Notes under the pieces: model-generated
The model's input: only the letters and a program-made list of their open reading frames with translations
Told to the model about the DNA's origin: nothing
Databases searched by the model: none
Assembly: GCA_947172415.1 (NCBI GenBank)
Contig: OX359191.1
Span: forward strand, 6,386,001 to 6,450,000
Reading direction: 5' to 3'
DNA length: 64,000 bases
Source of the DNA: Chondrosia reniformis
Lineage: Eukaryota > Porifera > Demospongiae > Chondrillida > Chondrillidae
Shown here: positions 25,326-37,215 of the stretch, in pieces
Layout of the letters: every line of letters begins with the position of its first letter
Numbering within the stretch: the first letter of the stretch is position 1
Made by a program: the position numbers and the translations under genes

Positions 25326-25571
25326 CTGTAAATCCCTTATTATTAGCGTGCTTTTAAATTTAGCTATATTAGTGATTTGACATTTACCGCTAAAATTAGA
25401 GTTCGCTAAATATAGTATTACTACTAAATAGAGTACTACTGTAATTATTTATTACTGTAATTAACTAACAAAACTTCTATGCATTTTATGTCGCTAATAT
25501 TAAATTCCACTATATAGGGGTAAAATCCAGTTTCGCTAACTTTTGGTTCCGCTTAAATAAAGGGATTACAG
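25326..25571. mobile_element. TA-flanked MITE next to the mucin exon
   Basis: The ends CTGTAAATCCCTTATTATTAGCG and its inverted partner CCGCTTAAATAAAGGGATTACAG form imperfect terminal inverted repeats. TA dinucleotides lie outside each end (25324-25325, 25572-25573). Length is 246 bp and non-coding. TA duplication and small size fit a Tc1/mariner-type MITE. It ends about 67 bp before the deduced acceptor of the mucin exon. Confidence 0.75.
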
Positions 25572-25638
25572 TATTTGAATTGTGGGGACTCCTACATACG
25601 TATATATAATCAAAAATTACAACTTACTGCTAATCTAG

Positions 25639-28209
25639 GATTATCCACATATATTGGAAGTGGAACAAGTAGACAGCCTTCTGCTACTCCAGGATTATCC
25701 ACATATATCAGAAGTGGAACAAGTGAACAGCTTTCTGCTACTCCAGGATTATCCACATATATTGGAAGTGGAACAAGTAGACAGCCTTCTGCTACTCCAG
25801 GATTATCCACATATATTGGAAGTGGAACAAGTAGACAGCCTTCTGCTACTCCAGGATTATCCACATATATTAGAAGTGGAACAAGTGAACTGCCTTCTGC
25901 TACTCCAGGATTATCCACATATATTAGAAGTGGAACAAGTGAACAGCCTTCTGCTACTCCAAGATTATCCACATATATTGGAAGTGGAACAAGTAGACAG
26001 CCTTCTGCTACTCTAGGATTATCCACATATATTGGAAGTGGAACAAGTGAACAGCCTTCTGCTACTCCAGGATTATCCACATATATTGGAAGTGGAACAA
26101 GTGAACAGCCTTCTGCTACTCCAGGATTATCTACATATATTGGAAGTGGAACAAGTAGACAGCCTTCTGCTACTCTAGGATTATCCACATATATTAGAAG
26201 TGGAACAAGTGAACAGCCTTCTGCTACTCCAAGATTATCCACATATATTGGAAGTGGAACAAGTAGACAGCCTTCTGCTACTCTAGGATTATCCACATAT
26301 ATTAGAAGTGGAACAAGTGAACAGCCTTCTGATACTCCAAGATTATCCACATATATTGGAAGTGGAACAAGTAGACAGCCTTCTGCTACTCTAGGATTAT
26401 CCACATATATTAGAAGTGGAACAAGTGAACAGCCTTCTGCTACTCCAAGATTATCCACATATATTGGAAGTGGAACAAGTAGACAGCCTTCTGCTACTCC
26501 AGGATTATCCACATATATTGGAAGTGGAACAAGTGAACAGCCTTCTGATACTCCAAGATTATCCACATATATTAGAAGTGGAATAAGTGAACTTCCTTCT
26601 GCTACTCCAGAAACATCTACAAATACTGAAACTGGAACAAGTGAAATTCCTTCTGCTACTCCAGAAAAATCTGCAAATACTGGAATTGGAACAAGTGAAC
26701 AGCCTTCTGCTACTCCAGAAAAATCTGCAAATACTGAAACTGGAACAAGTGAACAGCCTTCTGCTACTCCAGAAACATCTACGAATACTGAAACTCGAAC
26801 AAGTGAACTTCCTTCTGCTACTCCAGAAACATCTATGAATACTGGAACTGGAACAAGTGAAATTCCTTCTGCTACTCCAGAAACATCTATGAATACTGGA
26901 ACTGGAACAAGTGAAATTCCTTCTGCTACTCCAGAAACATCTGCAAATACTGGAAGTGGAACTAGTGAACAGCCTTCTGCTACTCCAGAAACATCTACGA
27001 ATACTGGAAGTGGAACAAGTGAACTTCCTTCTGCTACTCCAGAAACATCTACGAATACTGGAACAAGTGAACTGCCTTCTGCTACTCCAGAAACATCTAC
27101 GAATACTGGAAGTGGAACAATTGAACAGCCTTCTGCTACTCTAGAAACATCTACGAATACTGGAACTGGAACAAGTAAACTTCCTTCTGCTACTCCAGAA
27201 ACATCTACGAATACTGGAACTGGAACAAGTGAACTTCCTTCTGCTACTCCAGAAACATCTACGAATACTGGAACAAGTAAACTGCCTTCTGCTACTCTAG
27301 AAACATCTACAAATACTGGAACTCAAACAAGTGAACAGCCTTCTGCTACTCCAGAAACATCTACGAATACTGGAACAAGTGAACTGCCTTCTGCTACTCC
27401 AGAAACATCTACGAATACTGGAACTGGAACAAGTGAACAGCCTTCTGCTACTCTAGAAACATCTACGAATACTGGAAGTGGAACTAGTGAACAGCCTTCT
27501 GCTACTCTAGAAACATCTACGAATACTGGAAGTGGAACTAGTGAACAGCCTTCTGCTACTCGAGAAACATCTACGAATACTGGAAGTGGAACTAGTAAAC
27601 TGCCTTCTGCTACTCTAGAAACATCTACAAATACTGGAACTCAAACAAGTGAACAGCCTTCTGCTACTCCAGAAACATCTACGAATACTGGAACAAGTGA
27701 ACAGCCTTCTGCTACTCTAGAAACATCTACGAATACTGGAAGTGAAACAAGTGAACAGCCTTCTGCTACTCCAGAAACATCTAAGAATACTGGAAGTGGA
27801 ACAAGTGAACAGCCTTCTGCTACTCCAGAAACATCTACGAATACTGGAACTCGAACAAGTGAACTTCCTTCTGCTACTCTAGAAACATCTACAAATACTG
27901 GAAGTGAAACAAGTGAACAGCCTTCTGCTACTCGAGAAACATCTACGAATACTGGAACTCGAACAAGTGAACTTCCTTCTGCTACTCTAGAAACATCTAC
28001 AAATACTGGAAGTGAAACAAGTGAACAGCCTTCTGCTACTCCAGAAACATCTAAGAATACTGGAAGTGGAACAAGTGAACAGCCTTCTGCTACTCCAGAA
28101 ACATCTACAAATACTGGAAATGGAACAAGTGAACTTCCTTCTGCTACTCCAGAAACATCTACAAATACTGGAAGTGGAACAAGTGAACTTCCTTCTGCTA
28201 CTTCAACTG
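25639..28209 (+). repeat. Mucin-like VNTR, 48 units of 54 (some 48) bp
   Basis: Eighteen type-A units (LSTYI(G/R)SGTS(R/E)QPSATP-like) run from 25639 to about 26602. They are followed by thirty type-B units (TSTNTGSGTSEQPSATPE-like); four of these are two codons shorter. Most units are 18 residues and rich in Thr, Ser and Pro, as in O-glycosylated stalks. The shared GTS-x-x-PSAT core shows A and B have one origin. Larger blocks repeat too: the RTSELPSATLETS / SETSEQPSAT pair occurs twice near 27850-28030. Confidence 0.93.
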
Positions 28210-31200
28210 GTAAGATGAATATTTGTTTGTTAAAGAATTAAATTGTACACATGTACGCTTTTGCACAGAATCTGATATTAAAATCTCAACAGTAGATGTA
28301 TCTACAGAGACTGAAGCTACAGCAACAAAACAGCCACTTCCCACTTCTACAGGTATTGTTATTTGTTTTGAATTATATCATAATGTGACCACATGGAGTG
28401 TATTTCATTGTTTCTAGTTTCTATCTGCCCAAATGTGAATGAGAACATTGACAATCAAAGATTAAAGACAATCTTCCACTGGCCAGCAACTCAAGCTGGA
28501 GTAGAAGCTCGTCTTCACTGTGATTGCCAAACATACCCTCAGTTCAGCAATGGATTGTTTGCCTTTAAGAACTGCAGCAACAGTGGATTATGGGAGAATA
28601 CGTATTTGGAACCTTGTGTGGTATCAGACATCTTTAGGAGTCTTTGTAGTGGAGTAAGCTAAGTATATGGGTCATAATGGATTTACTGTGTTTTATTTTA
28701 TTTCTGCTGGCCCAACAGACATTTCCCTGTATTAGCTTATACCTTATCGCCTTAGGAAATGGACCTTATGGTCTTTTTGGTTGTGTTAATTAATCAATCA
28801 AAGTGAAAGTATATGTGTTCAAGAGGGAAAGATACAATTAGCTTTACTATGGAAGTTGTACACGTGAGTGGCAGAACACTCCAGGCTAAATCCAGAGACC
28901 TTGAGTTCAATTTTCCAGTAAACTGGTACTTTCACTTTGCCCTACTGCATGATTGCTGAAGTTTTAATTTAACTAGGTAGAAGGTAGTTGTGGTATGATT
29001 ATTCAGTTAAGAAGGCACTTTAAATTTCTTTATTTATTTAGGTTATTGTAAATGTTTTGGATAATTTGGAGAATCTAACCAAGTCAGCAGCCAAAGCAAG
29101 TGATATTGGATTGGTGATGAATGTTATCAGGGAGTTGTTATCTATTTCAGACATTGCACTTGATGCTAAGGTATACTTATAATACATAAGTAATGTCTGG
29201 AAAACTTTGCAGCAATAAGTCATGTGATTCTGCTCCCAGTGAAATAATTTTTCTAATGTTGCATAGTGTTTTAAGCACACATAATTGTACTGTAATTAAT
29301 AAATTTAAGGATTTCATCTAACTGTGTCTAACTTATATCTTTTAGATGGAGCATCTTTAAACTTGTTGAACATCTAACAAATCTTAAGACACTCAACAAA
29401 TACAGAAGATACTCCATCTAAAGATGTACTGTATTTGTTCAAATAGAGATCCAGGCCTGCATTTAATTCCCGTCATTTTTGGCCCAGCCTCTATTTGAGC
29501 CTGGCTTCAATTAAACATTCTCTTGGCATCTACACCTATCTCCCTAGCAGCTGCTTCCTTAGTCTTCTTTGCAGAGCACTTCACAGCCTTTAGCTTGAAG
29601 GAAACATCATAGGATGTACTCTCTGACTTTATTACTTGACTTGAGAGATCCGATTCTACCTCTATATACGTAGTTGGGACTTGGTCTCTATACAGACAAA
29701 TATGGTACATTAATGTATGTAAATCTGCCTAATTAGTTGTTTTAACCCCACCTAAACAAACCATTCAAAAGGTTCCAATAAACAATATTTAATAAATTGT
29801 TCTTTTACAGACTAGAGGAAATATTTTAGATGCACTGGATATACTCTTATTTGAAGCAAACGATGCAACATTGGTTGATGCTAGTATTTTGACACAAGCA
29901 CCACAGATGTAAGCAAAATGCAATGTATTCTTTTGAGGCTGATAAATTAATTATTATTATTACATGGTATCTTATTGATAGATTCTTGTTTCAAGGTCTC
30001 TTAATGATAAATGATTTCTTGTGGTCTCTTAATGATAGATTTTTGGCCGCACTCTCATCAGTGGCACACTATATAGATTTGCATGATGAGTTGCTTGTTG
30101 AGAAAAGGGCATACACCTTTTCAGTTGATGAAATCCAAGTTTCCAAAGTGCCTCCCTCTGGTTACAAGCCAAACTTGGGTAATAAGGTTGGTGTGAGTGT
30201 CACTATTCCACAAGAAGCCTTCCAAAGCTTGGGGACAAGCAGTGTTCGTGTGATCAGTTCTGTTCTTCATAAACCCACTCTCTTTGATGGAAGCAATGAA
30301 ACAGTTTCTACATTCAGTGATATAATATCAGTTAGGTTCTTGGGAAGTATTTTGAATGACCTGGATACTCCTATAATCTTTGCTGTGCAGAAGTTACAGG
30401 TAGCTTATATTTGTATGTATAGTACAATGTCATATATATATACCTTATTAGATACTGATACATGAACAATGTATATTATTCATGTGTGCATAATCTACAA
30501 TTAACACTAGAATCATCTTGTAAAAGGAGGAAAGGCCGCATGTCAGTCATGGAAGAATGAAAACATTAAAGGTCAGATATATAGGCAACATGGAGGGAGC
30601 ATTGCTGTGACAATTGTAACTCAGTGACAGATCACTGGTTGTCATAACCAGCTATATCCTTGGTTTAATTCCCAGCAATTGCTTCTTATTTCTTGCTACT
30701 TTTTATTGTTTTCAGAAATTAGGTTTAAGTATGCCTTCCTGTTCTGTCAACAAAATGGCGGACGCTTTTCGGCTGTCTTTCGTTTTCAAGCCTTTAAATT
30801 AGCTTTCTCTTCCTTTGCATCGAACATTGAACCAATGAAAACAATTTAGAAACCACTTTTTACTAATACTATGTAACCAAAAGCTTGTGTAAAACGTTTT
30901 CTACGAGATTCGGCATTCAAGCGACAAGAGGAATCGGTTAACTGAACCAGCAAGTAATTGGGCGCCAGGTGCCCCACAAGTTTTTTAAACTCAAAATACT
31001 TGTTTCCTCTTCTTGATGTTAAATATTAATATGATTTTCACTTTGATTATTCATACATGTGTATTGGTATACTTACACAATGACTCCGTATTTTTTACGT
31101 TAAGGTATCTATGGAACATGGAGTGAGGGTGGATGTAAACTGCAACATGAGAACTTTACTCATATCACCTGTTATTGTGATCATTTTGGAGATTATGCTG

Positions 31201-31655
31201 CCATCCAGGTTAGCTGGCTTATTTGACTGGGATGTTTCAAATAATCTGTTACAACTTCTCTTCATGCAGATTAAAGACACTATGGCTTTTGTGGGCACTG
31301 ATGTAGGAGAAGAATTTCCTTCTACAATTGTAGCTATTGTTTGTGTTGTAGCTGTTCTTATAATAATAGCTGCTGTTGTAGCAGGAATAATTTGTCTTGT
31401 TTTGAGGTAAATATATTTCATTTTAACACATTTAGTGAAGGCAGGCACTACACCATATATTAACATATGTATACAGTGCATAATGGCTAGCTATTTCCCT
31501 TTTAAAAATTTAGAAGGAAAAGCCATCGAAAGAAGGCTCAACCAGTTACTGATCATGAAGAATGTGAATTCAAGGCGAATCCAGATGTGATGTTTACTAA
31601 TGAAAAAGCTACTATAGAACTAGATCAGCATGGAATTGCTGATTCAGAGGCATAA
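25639..31655 (+). CDS. HormR-GAIN-GPS single-pass membrane protein with mucin stalk (copy 2)
   Basis: Exons: 25639-28209, 28269-28352, 28418-28653, 29042-29170, 29811-29908, 30039-30399, 30511-30571, 31105-31208, 31270-31406, 31514-31655 (TAA). From the phase-1 start they give 1307 codons including the stop, with no internal stop. Exon lengths 236, 129, 98, 61 and 104 are identical to copy 1. The first exon is a 48-unit mucin-like stalk; then come a short Thr-rich exon, HormR, GAIN, a GPS ending CYCDHFGDY, one hydrophobic helix (IVAIVCVVAVLIIIAAVVAG) and a basic-start tail. The GPS lacks the Ser/Thr that follows the cut in self-cleaving family members. The start is uncertain. The acceptor at 25637-25638 keeps frame, but reading is also open further 5' to a TTG at 25575. 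No signal-peptide exon was found, so the 5' end may lie in the gap or come from the SRCR-EGF gene. Confidence 0.85.
29342..29422. repeat. Imperfect hairpin of about 80 bp
   Basis: TTAGATGGAG at the left pairs with CTCCATCTAA at the right, and pairing continues inward with mismatches for about 28 bp. It lies in the intron between exons 29042-29170 and 29811-29908. Could be a tiny MITE. Confidence 0.55.
29435..29712 (-). mobile_element. DNA transposon remnant with HTH-like N-terminus
   Basis: On the minus strand a short reading frame contains SYDVSFKLKAVKC followed by AAAREIGVDAKR. This resembles the psq/Brinker-type DNA-binding start of some transposases. The plus-strand edges (AATAGAGATCCAGGCC and CTCTATACAGACAAATATGG) resemble a fragment at about 56738-56792. 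It is only a fragment; no catalytic domain is present. Confidence 0.45.
30754..31008 (-). repeat. Dispersed repeat family B, reverse copy
   Basis: The reverse complement begins AACAAGTATTTTGAGTTTAA and ends in GTCCGCCATTTTG. The copy at 37540-37740 begins ACAAGTATTTCGAGTTTAA and ends GCCGCCATTTGC. Interiors are diverged. Class unknown. It lies in the intron before the GPS exon at 31105. Confidence 0.6.
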
Positions 31656-32439
31656 TGCTTTACTACTGACACCAATTTGTTTTATATATATGTTTATGTA
31701 TGTATAAATGACATTTTAAACAATATATATATCACCACACACTTTACAATATTTGTAATTAATATTCTTGTGTAATTAGTATAAATAGAGTTTCTCATTG
31801 CAAAGTTTTACCATTCTATTTTTAATTTCTTGACACCTAATATAAGTGCAATTTTAATTGTAACTCTGCCAATTGTGGGTGATATATATCTAATTTGCAA
31901 GGAGATTGAAGTTTAGAAATTTGATGTCAAATAATGCTACTACATACAACTACAATCAAGTTGTTTGTCAAAATGAAAGGTGATCACTATATATCATTAT
32001 CATTTATATATAGGACTGCACATTGGGGGTGCTCAAATATATGCACGTGCTAACAGATATAATTAATTTCACTGGTTTCAAGCTTTTAACAGCCCTCTTT
32101 CACTGGTTTCAAGCTTTTAACAGCCCTAGTTATATATATTCTTTCATACCTTTTGAAACCTGGCCATGGCAATTCATAGAGTTTCAAACTTTCTGAAACC
32201 TGCAACCTGCATGTACAGTTGATATGATAAAGGCTCAATGCATGACAATATTAAGCAGTCATGCAGCAGTTAAATAATTGGAAATTCACAACGAAGTGGA
32301 TCAGTTTCTCTTTGTGGATCTTCATCCAGTTACAACAATTGCAACTTAAAGAAATTTGCATGATTGGTCTGTATATACAACACTGTGATGGTATCATATA
32401 TACGTATATAGAAGATACTTGAACCCACTGGCATTTACC

Positions 32440-32650
32440 GTTCTGATGGCAAACGTCCTGATGCATATGCATGGTGCATCGATCATGCCCTGGAGTTGTG
32501 GCCTGGTACTAGTATGGGATGCTACATGCCCCAACACACTGGCCCCCACCCACATTGCATTGGTTTTCAGGGAACCAGGCTTAGTGGCGGAGCAGGCAGA
32601 GCAGAAGAAAAAGTTGAAGTATGCAGACCTGCTGGCCACATGACTGCTAA
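32440..32650 (+). mobile_element. Relic of an RT-element C-terminal domain
   Basis: A short frame reads GASIMPW..GLVLVWDATC, then a REPGLVAEQAEQKKKLKYADL block. This is the PW..GK...WD.T..DT motif that follows reverse transcriptase in one family of retroelement proteins. The same block occurs in the minus-strand relic at 3370-4375. It is a broken fragment and not a host gene. Confidence 0.5.
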
Positions 32651-32860
32651 TTTGTGGTCACCAAGTGTACCTTGATGTCCTCTTTGTCTCACTGACATAG
32701 GTCTTATTAAAGTCCTTACAAGGGCCCTGGTACACTATCCCTGCATGTCCTCTTGTTCTCCAGAATGTGGGACTTGCATGACCCTCACCAATGATTGCAT
32801 GTCTCGTGTCTGAGTGGGTCTGAAAGCTGTCTTAATCTCAATATCAATATATTAAAATAT

Positions 32861-32958
32861 GGTTCATCTATAACCTTTGAGTGTCTAGAGACACAGCAAC
32901 TCTAAAGAAGACAGACTAGTACTGCATCTCTAGACACTCAAGAGACTAAAGATGAACC
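32861..32958. repeat. 98-bp hairpin
   Basis: GGTTCATCT at the left and AGATGAACC at the right start two arms of about 36 bp that also share TTGAGTGTCTAGAGA and its complement. It has pre-miRNA-like dimensions, but sits inside a foldback element, so a transposon origin is more likely. Confidence 0.6.
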
Positions 32959-34351
32959 AGCGAATATATGTCAGTACTTGCACAGGATCAGATGTCAGGT
33001 TTCAGAAACCTATTTGAAACTCTTTGAACAGCCAGGTTTCAAAAGGTATAAAAACGTCTAAAACCGGAAAGGGGGCTGATTTGTGAAATTTGAAACCCGT
33101 GAAATTAATTTAATAATAGCACACACTTGAGCACCCTTTGAAACCTGGCAGTTTCAAGAAGTTTCAAATAGGTTTCATGCAATATGAAACCTGAAATTGG
33201 ATCCTGTGTTGAAAATTTAACATAACTTAAAATAGTTGTTTGAATTGAAGTGGTATTAATTATAATATTAATTGTATAAATTTACAAAACCTAAATCTCC
33301 AGCATGCAAATTAATCAGTAAAGACATTTCTTTCCTCATTTGCACACCACCTGGCTTATAATTATATTTCTCTGTTGGTTCAATCTCTGTCAGACCAGGC
33401 AGTTACACTATAGTTGGGGAAGCAGCAAATCTAGATTCACAATAAAAATGGTCACCCACAATATCGGGAACATTGCTGAAGTCAAAGGAGTGATATCTCT
33501 TGAACAGACTTGTGCACCTTTAAAATCTTCACTCCATGCATCCAATTGCCAATATCCATAGATGTTGATAGCTGGGGCTATATATCATGCACAAGTGATG
33601 GAGAACCATATATATATATGTCCAATCAACAGCTTCACCTGTTACTTCCCCGAAATGCATCAAATATAAGTATCCTCTATAGTAATATCACACACTATAT
33701 ATAAGTATAGTATTTACTGGAAAGGTCACTGAAGAGCATCCATTTACAAGCTATATCAGGCAAAGGTTGGAGCAGGAAGCACTTTTGGAAACAGCAACAA
33801 GAAGTAGAGAGCTTGGAAGCAAAGGTAGAGGATATGGAAGAAGATAAACTGGTGAAGCAAGTGTACGGTGAGGAGGTGATATTGCCCGAAGGCCCAGGGG
33901 AAGACCTTAAAAGCGCTGGAATGAAAATTTTAAATAATAAATTATATATTAGATAAGATGGCCATGTTTTTTTCTGGACATCCCTACTTAGAGAGTACTC
34001 TCTGATATTTATGTTTAACTATTACCACTTCTGTATATATCTGTATGTTGTAAGGGGCTACCTCCAGCATTGGAGATACAGATGTCATAGAAATTCATTC
34101 GATTATTCAAATGGATCGATTATTCATGGATGTATCCAACTACTGTATATAATACATACCCACCTATATTACAATGTCACTTTTCCAATTAAGTGGATTT
34201 GCATGTGTCTTCCTTCTTCCCTCATGTTTCAGCTGGTACAGCTATTCTTATGCAGTTATATGGGTACATAAATTTTTCTAGATTTTGACCTATACAAAAT
34301 AAGAATTTAGTCACCATTAATGTACTACCAATATATAAACTATATATATAT

Positions 34352-34610
34352 TTCATATTAAATGACATACATGCATAGTGGATTGATATACATATATACA
34401 TGGTATATCATCCCTATATCTAAGCTATTTTGAACATAGAAGTGATATGAATGTGAGGTTGAGTTAAGTAAATTTCAGTAAGCCAATTCCGTATATATGG
34501 TTAGCCTTATAATTATGATCAATGTTTTATTTCACTACGTTTTCCAAATATGTTAGCCACTGTTGCAAGTACTTCCTGCTTCAAACTTCATTTTAAGTAA
34601 CTATATATAT
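34352..34610 (+). repeat. Diverged duplicated segment, copy 1
   Basis: TTTCATATTAAATGACA, GTGGATTGATA, TATGGTTAGCCTT and the following 90 bp recur in the same order at 37216-37470, with indels. A partial reverse copy appears at about 41915-41990. Confidence 0.6.
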
Positions 34611-35023
34611 CAGAGAGTAAGGTAGTACTGTATTCTCTAAGAATGGATAACTGAATCACAAAACATCTAGAGCTATTGAAGCTATAGCACATACACACAT
34701 TTCAATTTCCTCCTAGACCAGACAAAGAACGTTTCCTCATTTTACTCTGGATTTTACCCCACCCACTCACGTCTTCTGATGAGCACAATTGAGCAAAAGG
34801 GTGGAACCAAAGTTTACTATTCAATACATTCCTTTCGTAACATAAAATAACATCATGATTCCTAATTTTAATACAGAGAGCTAAGGATTCATAAAAGTAG
34901 CCCAGTGAAGAAGAAGAGAAGTAAAAGGATAAACTATTGTATCCCATTTGAAAAGTACTCACTAGTTTTAATTTACTCTAAGTAGAATCTATTGTATTGA
35001 TTATTCATATTTTCAAATTATAT

Positions 35024-35450
35024 TGTTAGTGTAACAGAGTTACTGACACTGTAATTGTTTAGGTTATCAATTTAGATTAATAATCCAACTTGGAATAGGT
35101 CAGTGTGTGTTACCACTCTTATATGTATTCTGTTTGTTATACCACTTCCTTATGATTTAGCTCACCCCAGTTTATGATCTCTCTGTAATTAGGTTTATTC
35201 ACTTTTACCCCTCAGTTTTATAAGAGACACATTTCTATTCACTTAAGCAGTCACGTTCTTTTCCATGATATTTGTAAAGGTCACTTCACCCTCATCATCT
35301 ATAAATACCCTCACCTAGTTTTACCATGAGGCTTGATTATACACAGAGTGTGTATAGCTCTAATAATCTAATTGGTCATCCAATCTAAGTTCATTGCGAT
35401 CCCTCGAGTCGTAATCTCGACGCGATTACATTAGCATTATTAGGGTAACA
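35024..35450 (+). mobile_element. Possible solo LTR
   Basis: The segment starts TGTTAG and ends GGTAACA, giving short inverted ends TGTTA/TAACA. It carries a TATAAATACC box about 150 bp from its end, followed by plausible R/U5-like sequence. No matching second LTR or internal region was found nearby, and no convincing target-site duplication was seen. Age and family cannot be judged. Confidence 0.3.
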
Positions 35451-35789
35451 TAATTGATATCTATATTATTTACAAAATGATTTGGAATTCATTATAAAAC
35501 ATACATTGAAAGTATATAGTGTATGGATGGTGTCATTAGCTGGTTTTAGATTTATAATATCTATTATATATCATTGTTGGAGTTTCTACATGTCTTCACA
35601 CTTTCTGATATCTAGCATGCAGTTAAAAAAATTTCAATTTTCAGTATGAACCTTGAGTCTTAGTCTTGTGTTACAGTATATATGCACTCTGAAGTTCTAT
35701 CAAAGCCTTTATCAACATCCTCATAGTACAATATATACAATGACAATGAAACCAAATTCTTTGAATTCTCTGTTGTGATGCTATATATA

Positions 35790-35866
35790 GAACTGTAGAA
35801 TGTACGTATGTAGGAATATGGTGTTTTTGATTAGGTACTCATTCCTACATACATACTACAGTTCTG
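35790..35866. repeat. Imperfect 77-bp hairpin
   Basis: AGAACTGTAG at the left and CTACAGTTCT at the right begin two arms that also share TATGTAGGAAT. The loop contains TTTTTGATTAGGTACTCATT, which recurs in altered form near 36306. Confidence 0.6.
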
Positions 35867-35874
35867 TATATAGT

Positions 35875-36480
35875 ATATATATAGTTTCAATACCAGCTAG
35901 TTCCAGTTCACATGCACTGTATAAACCTTGCAAATAATAAACACCACTGGATATTACGCCAACCAACCAAGTGACAATGGTCTACTTGGCTGGGGGACCG
36001 AAGTCCTATTCAGTGGCAACCAGTGATGACCTCCCAGTCATCCAATGATGGCAAAAAATCATCAATGAACCACAGACAGCTGTTTCACCCTCTTTAGGGC
36101 TCATCAGTGTGGTATACATCGGTAGCTGAAAATCGATGACTGTTCTCTGCTTATCAATCCACGTCAAGTGAAACACTTGTGGTTTCATGATAACAGAGAA
36201 TGGAGGCTATAGTCAAGGCGTGACTAGGCACTCAAATGAAAAGGGGAGTTTTTGCACGTAAGCCTGTGCTGGGCTATCATTGCTTCCTTGCATGTTATGA
36301 AGTATTTTTGATAAGGTACTCATTACTCACTCTGTTACAATACATAACTACATGGTTTCATTTTATACTGTAGACATGTAGTCTAGATATGACAGGCTTC
36401 TCACTGCATAACAAGGAAGGGGTTTATATACAGTGCATGTGAACTGGAACTAGCTGGTATTGAAACTATATATATATATA
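35875..36480. mobile_element. Non-autonomous element with about 50-bp inverted ends
   Basis: The left end reads TATAGTTTCAATACCAGCTAG, continuing to 35928. It is inverted at 36421-36475 with about one extra dinucleotide. The interior at 35950-36190 is related to 10330-10562 and to the arms of the foldback element at 44113-44551 (motifs ACAGCTGTTTC and TCATCAGTGT). No transposase frame was seen. Confidence 0.65.
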
Positions 36481-37215
36481 CGTACATATAGACAACATGT
36501 CTACAAGCACTTAAAAAAGTTCATACTTTGTAACAAGTATATACTTGATTCACACTAGAGGCTGACATAATAAGAAACTTTTAAATGTGGATTTAAGGTT
36601 AGTACCCTTAATTGCAATCTTTTTGTCTGAAAACTTTAGGAGTTCACTACAGATTATGGAATGTAGTAGGATGGTATTAGGAATATTAGTTATATCAAAG
36701 CTAAAATCTTTTTGTTTATTGTAATTTGCTTATTTGCTTATTTAGTGATGATTCGGTTTATTAATGTTTGGTCTAGAAAGGTGATTTACTATGGTTGGAT
36801 GCATATATTGTTTTTAGCTATATATATACGTAGAGGTCTGTGAGGTTGACTATATGAAATCGTATGCAGCTGGCAGGATAATAGATAGTTATTCATACAT
36901 AGATATATACACAATGCCATAGTCATTACAACACAACAGTAGGTACATGAATAATCAAACTAATTATCAAACCACAAGTAATCTTATCTAAGGATGAAGA
37001 GGAAAAAACACAAAAAGAAGCTATTACTGGGAATAAAATGTAGGACAGCTAGTTATGAAAACACCAGTACTCTGACACTGATTGTGAACTACGTATATAC
37101 GTATATACAATTGCCTCTCTTATACTAACCATATACAAAATATTTAAATTAGTCACCTCTCACACTAATTAATGTACATTTAAATTGTACCAAATTATAA
37201 TCTTTAAAGAAATTA

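Larger units (their letters stand above)
32026..33136. mobile_element. Foldback-type element with about 200-bp inverted ends
   Basis: The left end GGGTGCTCAA near 32027 is inverted at TTGAGCACCC near 33127-33136. Complementarity continues through AATTAATTTCAC(T/G)GGTTTCAA and ATACCTTTTGAAACCTGGC on both sides. Between the arms lies a relic with the RT-element motif PW...VWDATCPNTLAPTHIAL. No transposase is present. The nested hairpin at 32861-32958 is listed separately. Confidence 0.6.

Noticed and set aside
25610-26566. Long minus-strand open frame of 318 codons across the mucin repeats
   Set aside because: The repeat unit happens to lack stops on several frames; the plus-strand frame continues through both repeat subfamilies and joins HormR exons in frame, so the minus frame is a shadow.
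30754-30766. AAAATGGCGGAC as a YY1-driven promoter inside the second GAIN gene
   Set aside because: It is the end of dispersed repeat family B, with no transcript start evidence and no open frame after it.
25200-31655. CRISPR-like regular repeats in the mucin region
   Set aside because: The repeats are coding, contiguous without unique spacers, and lie in a eukaryotic exon.
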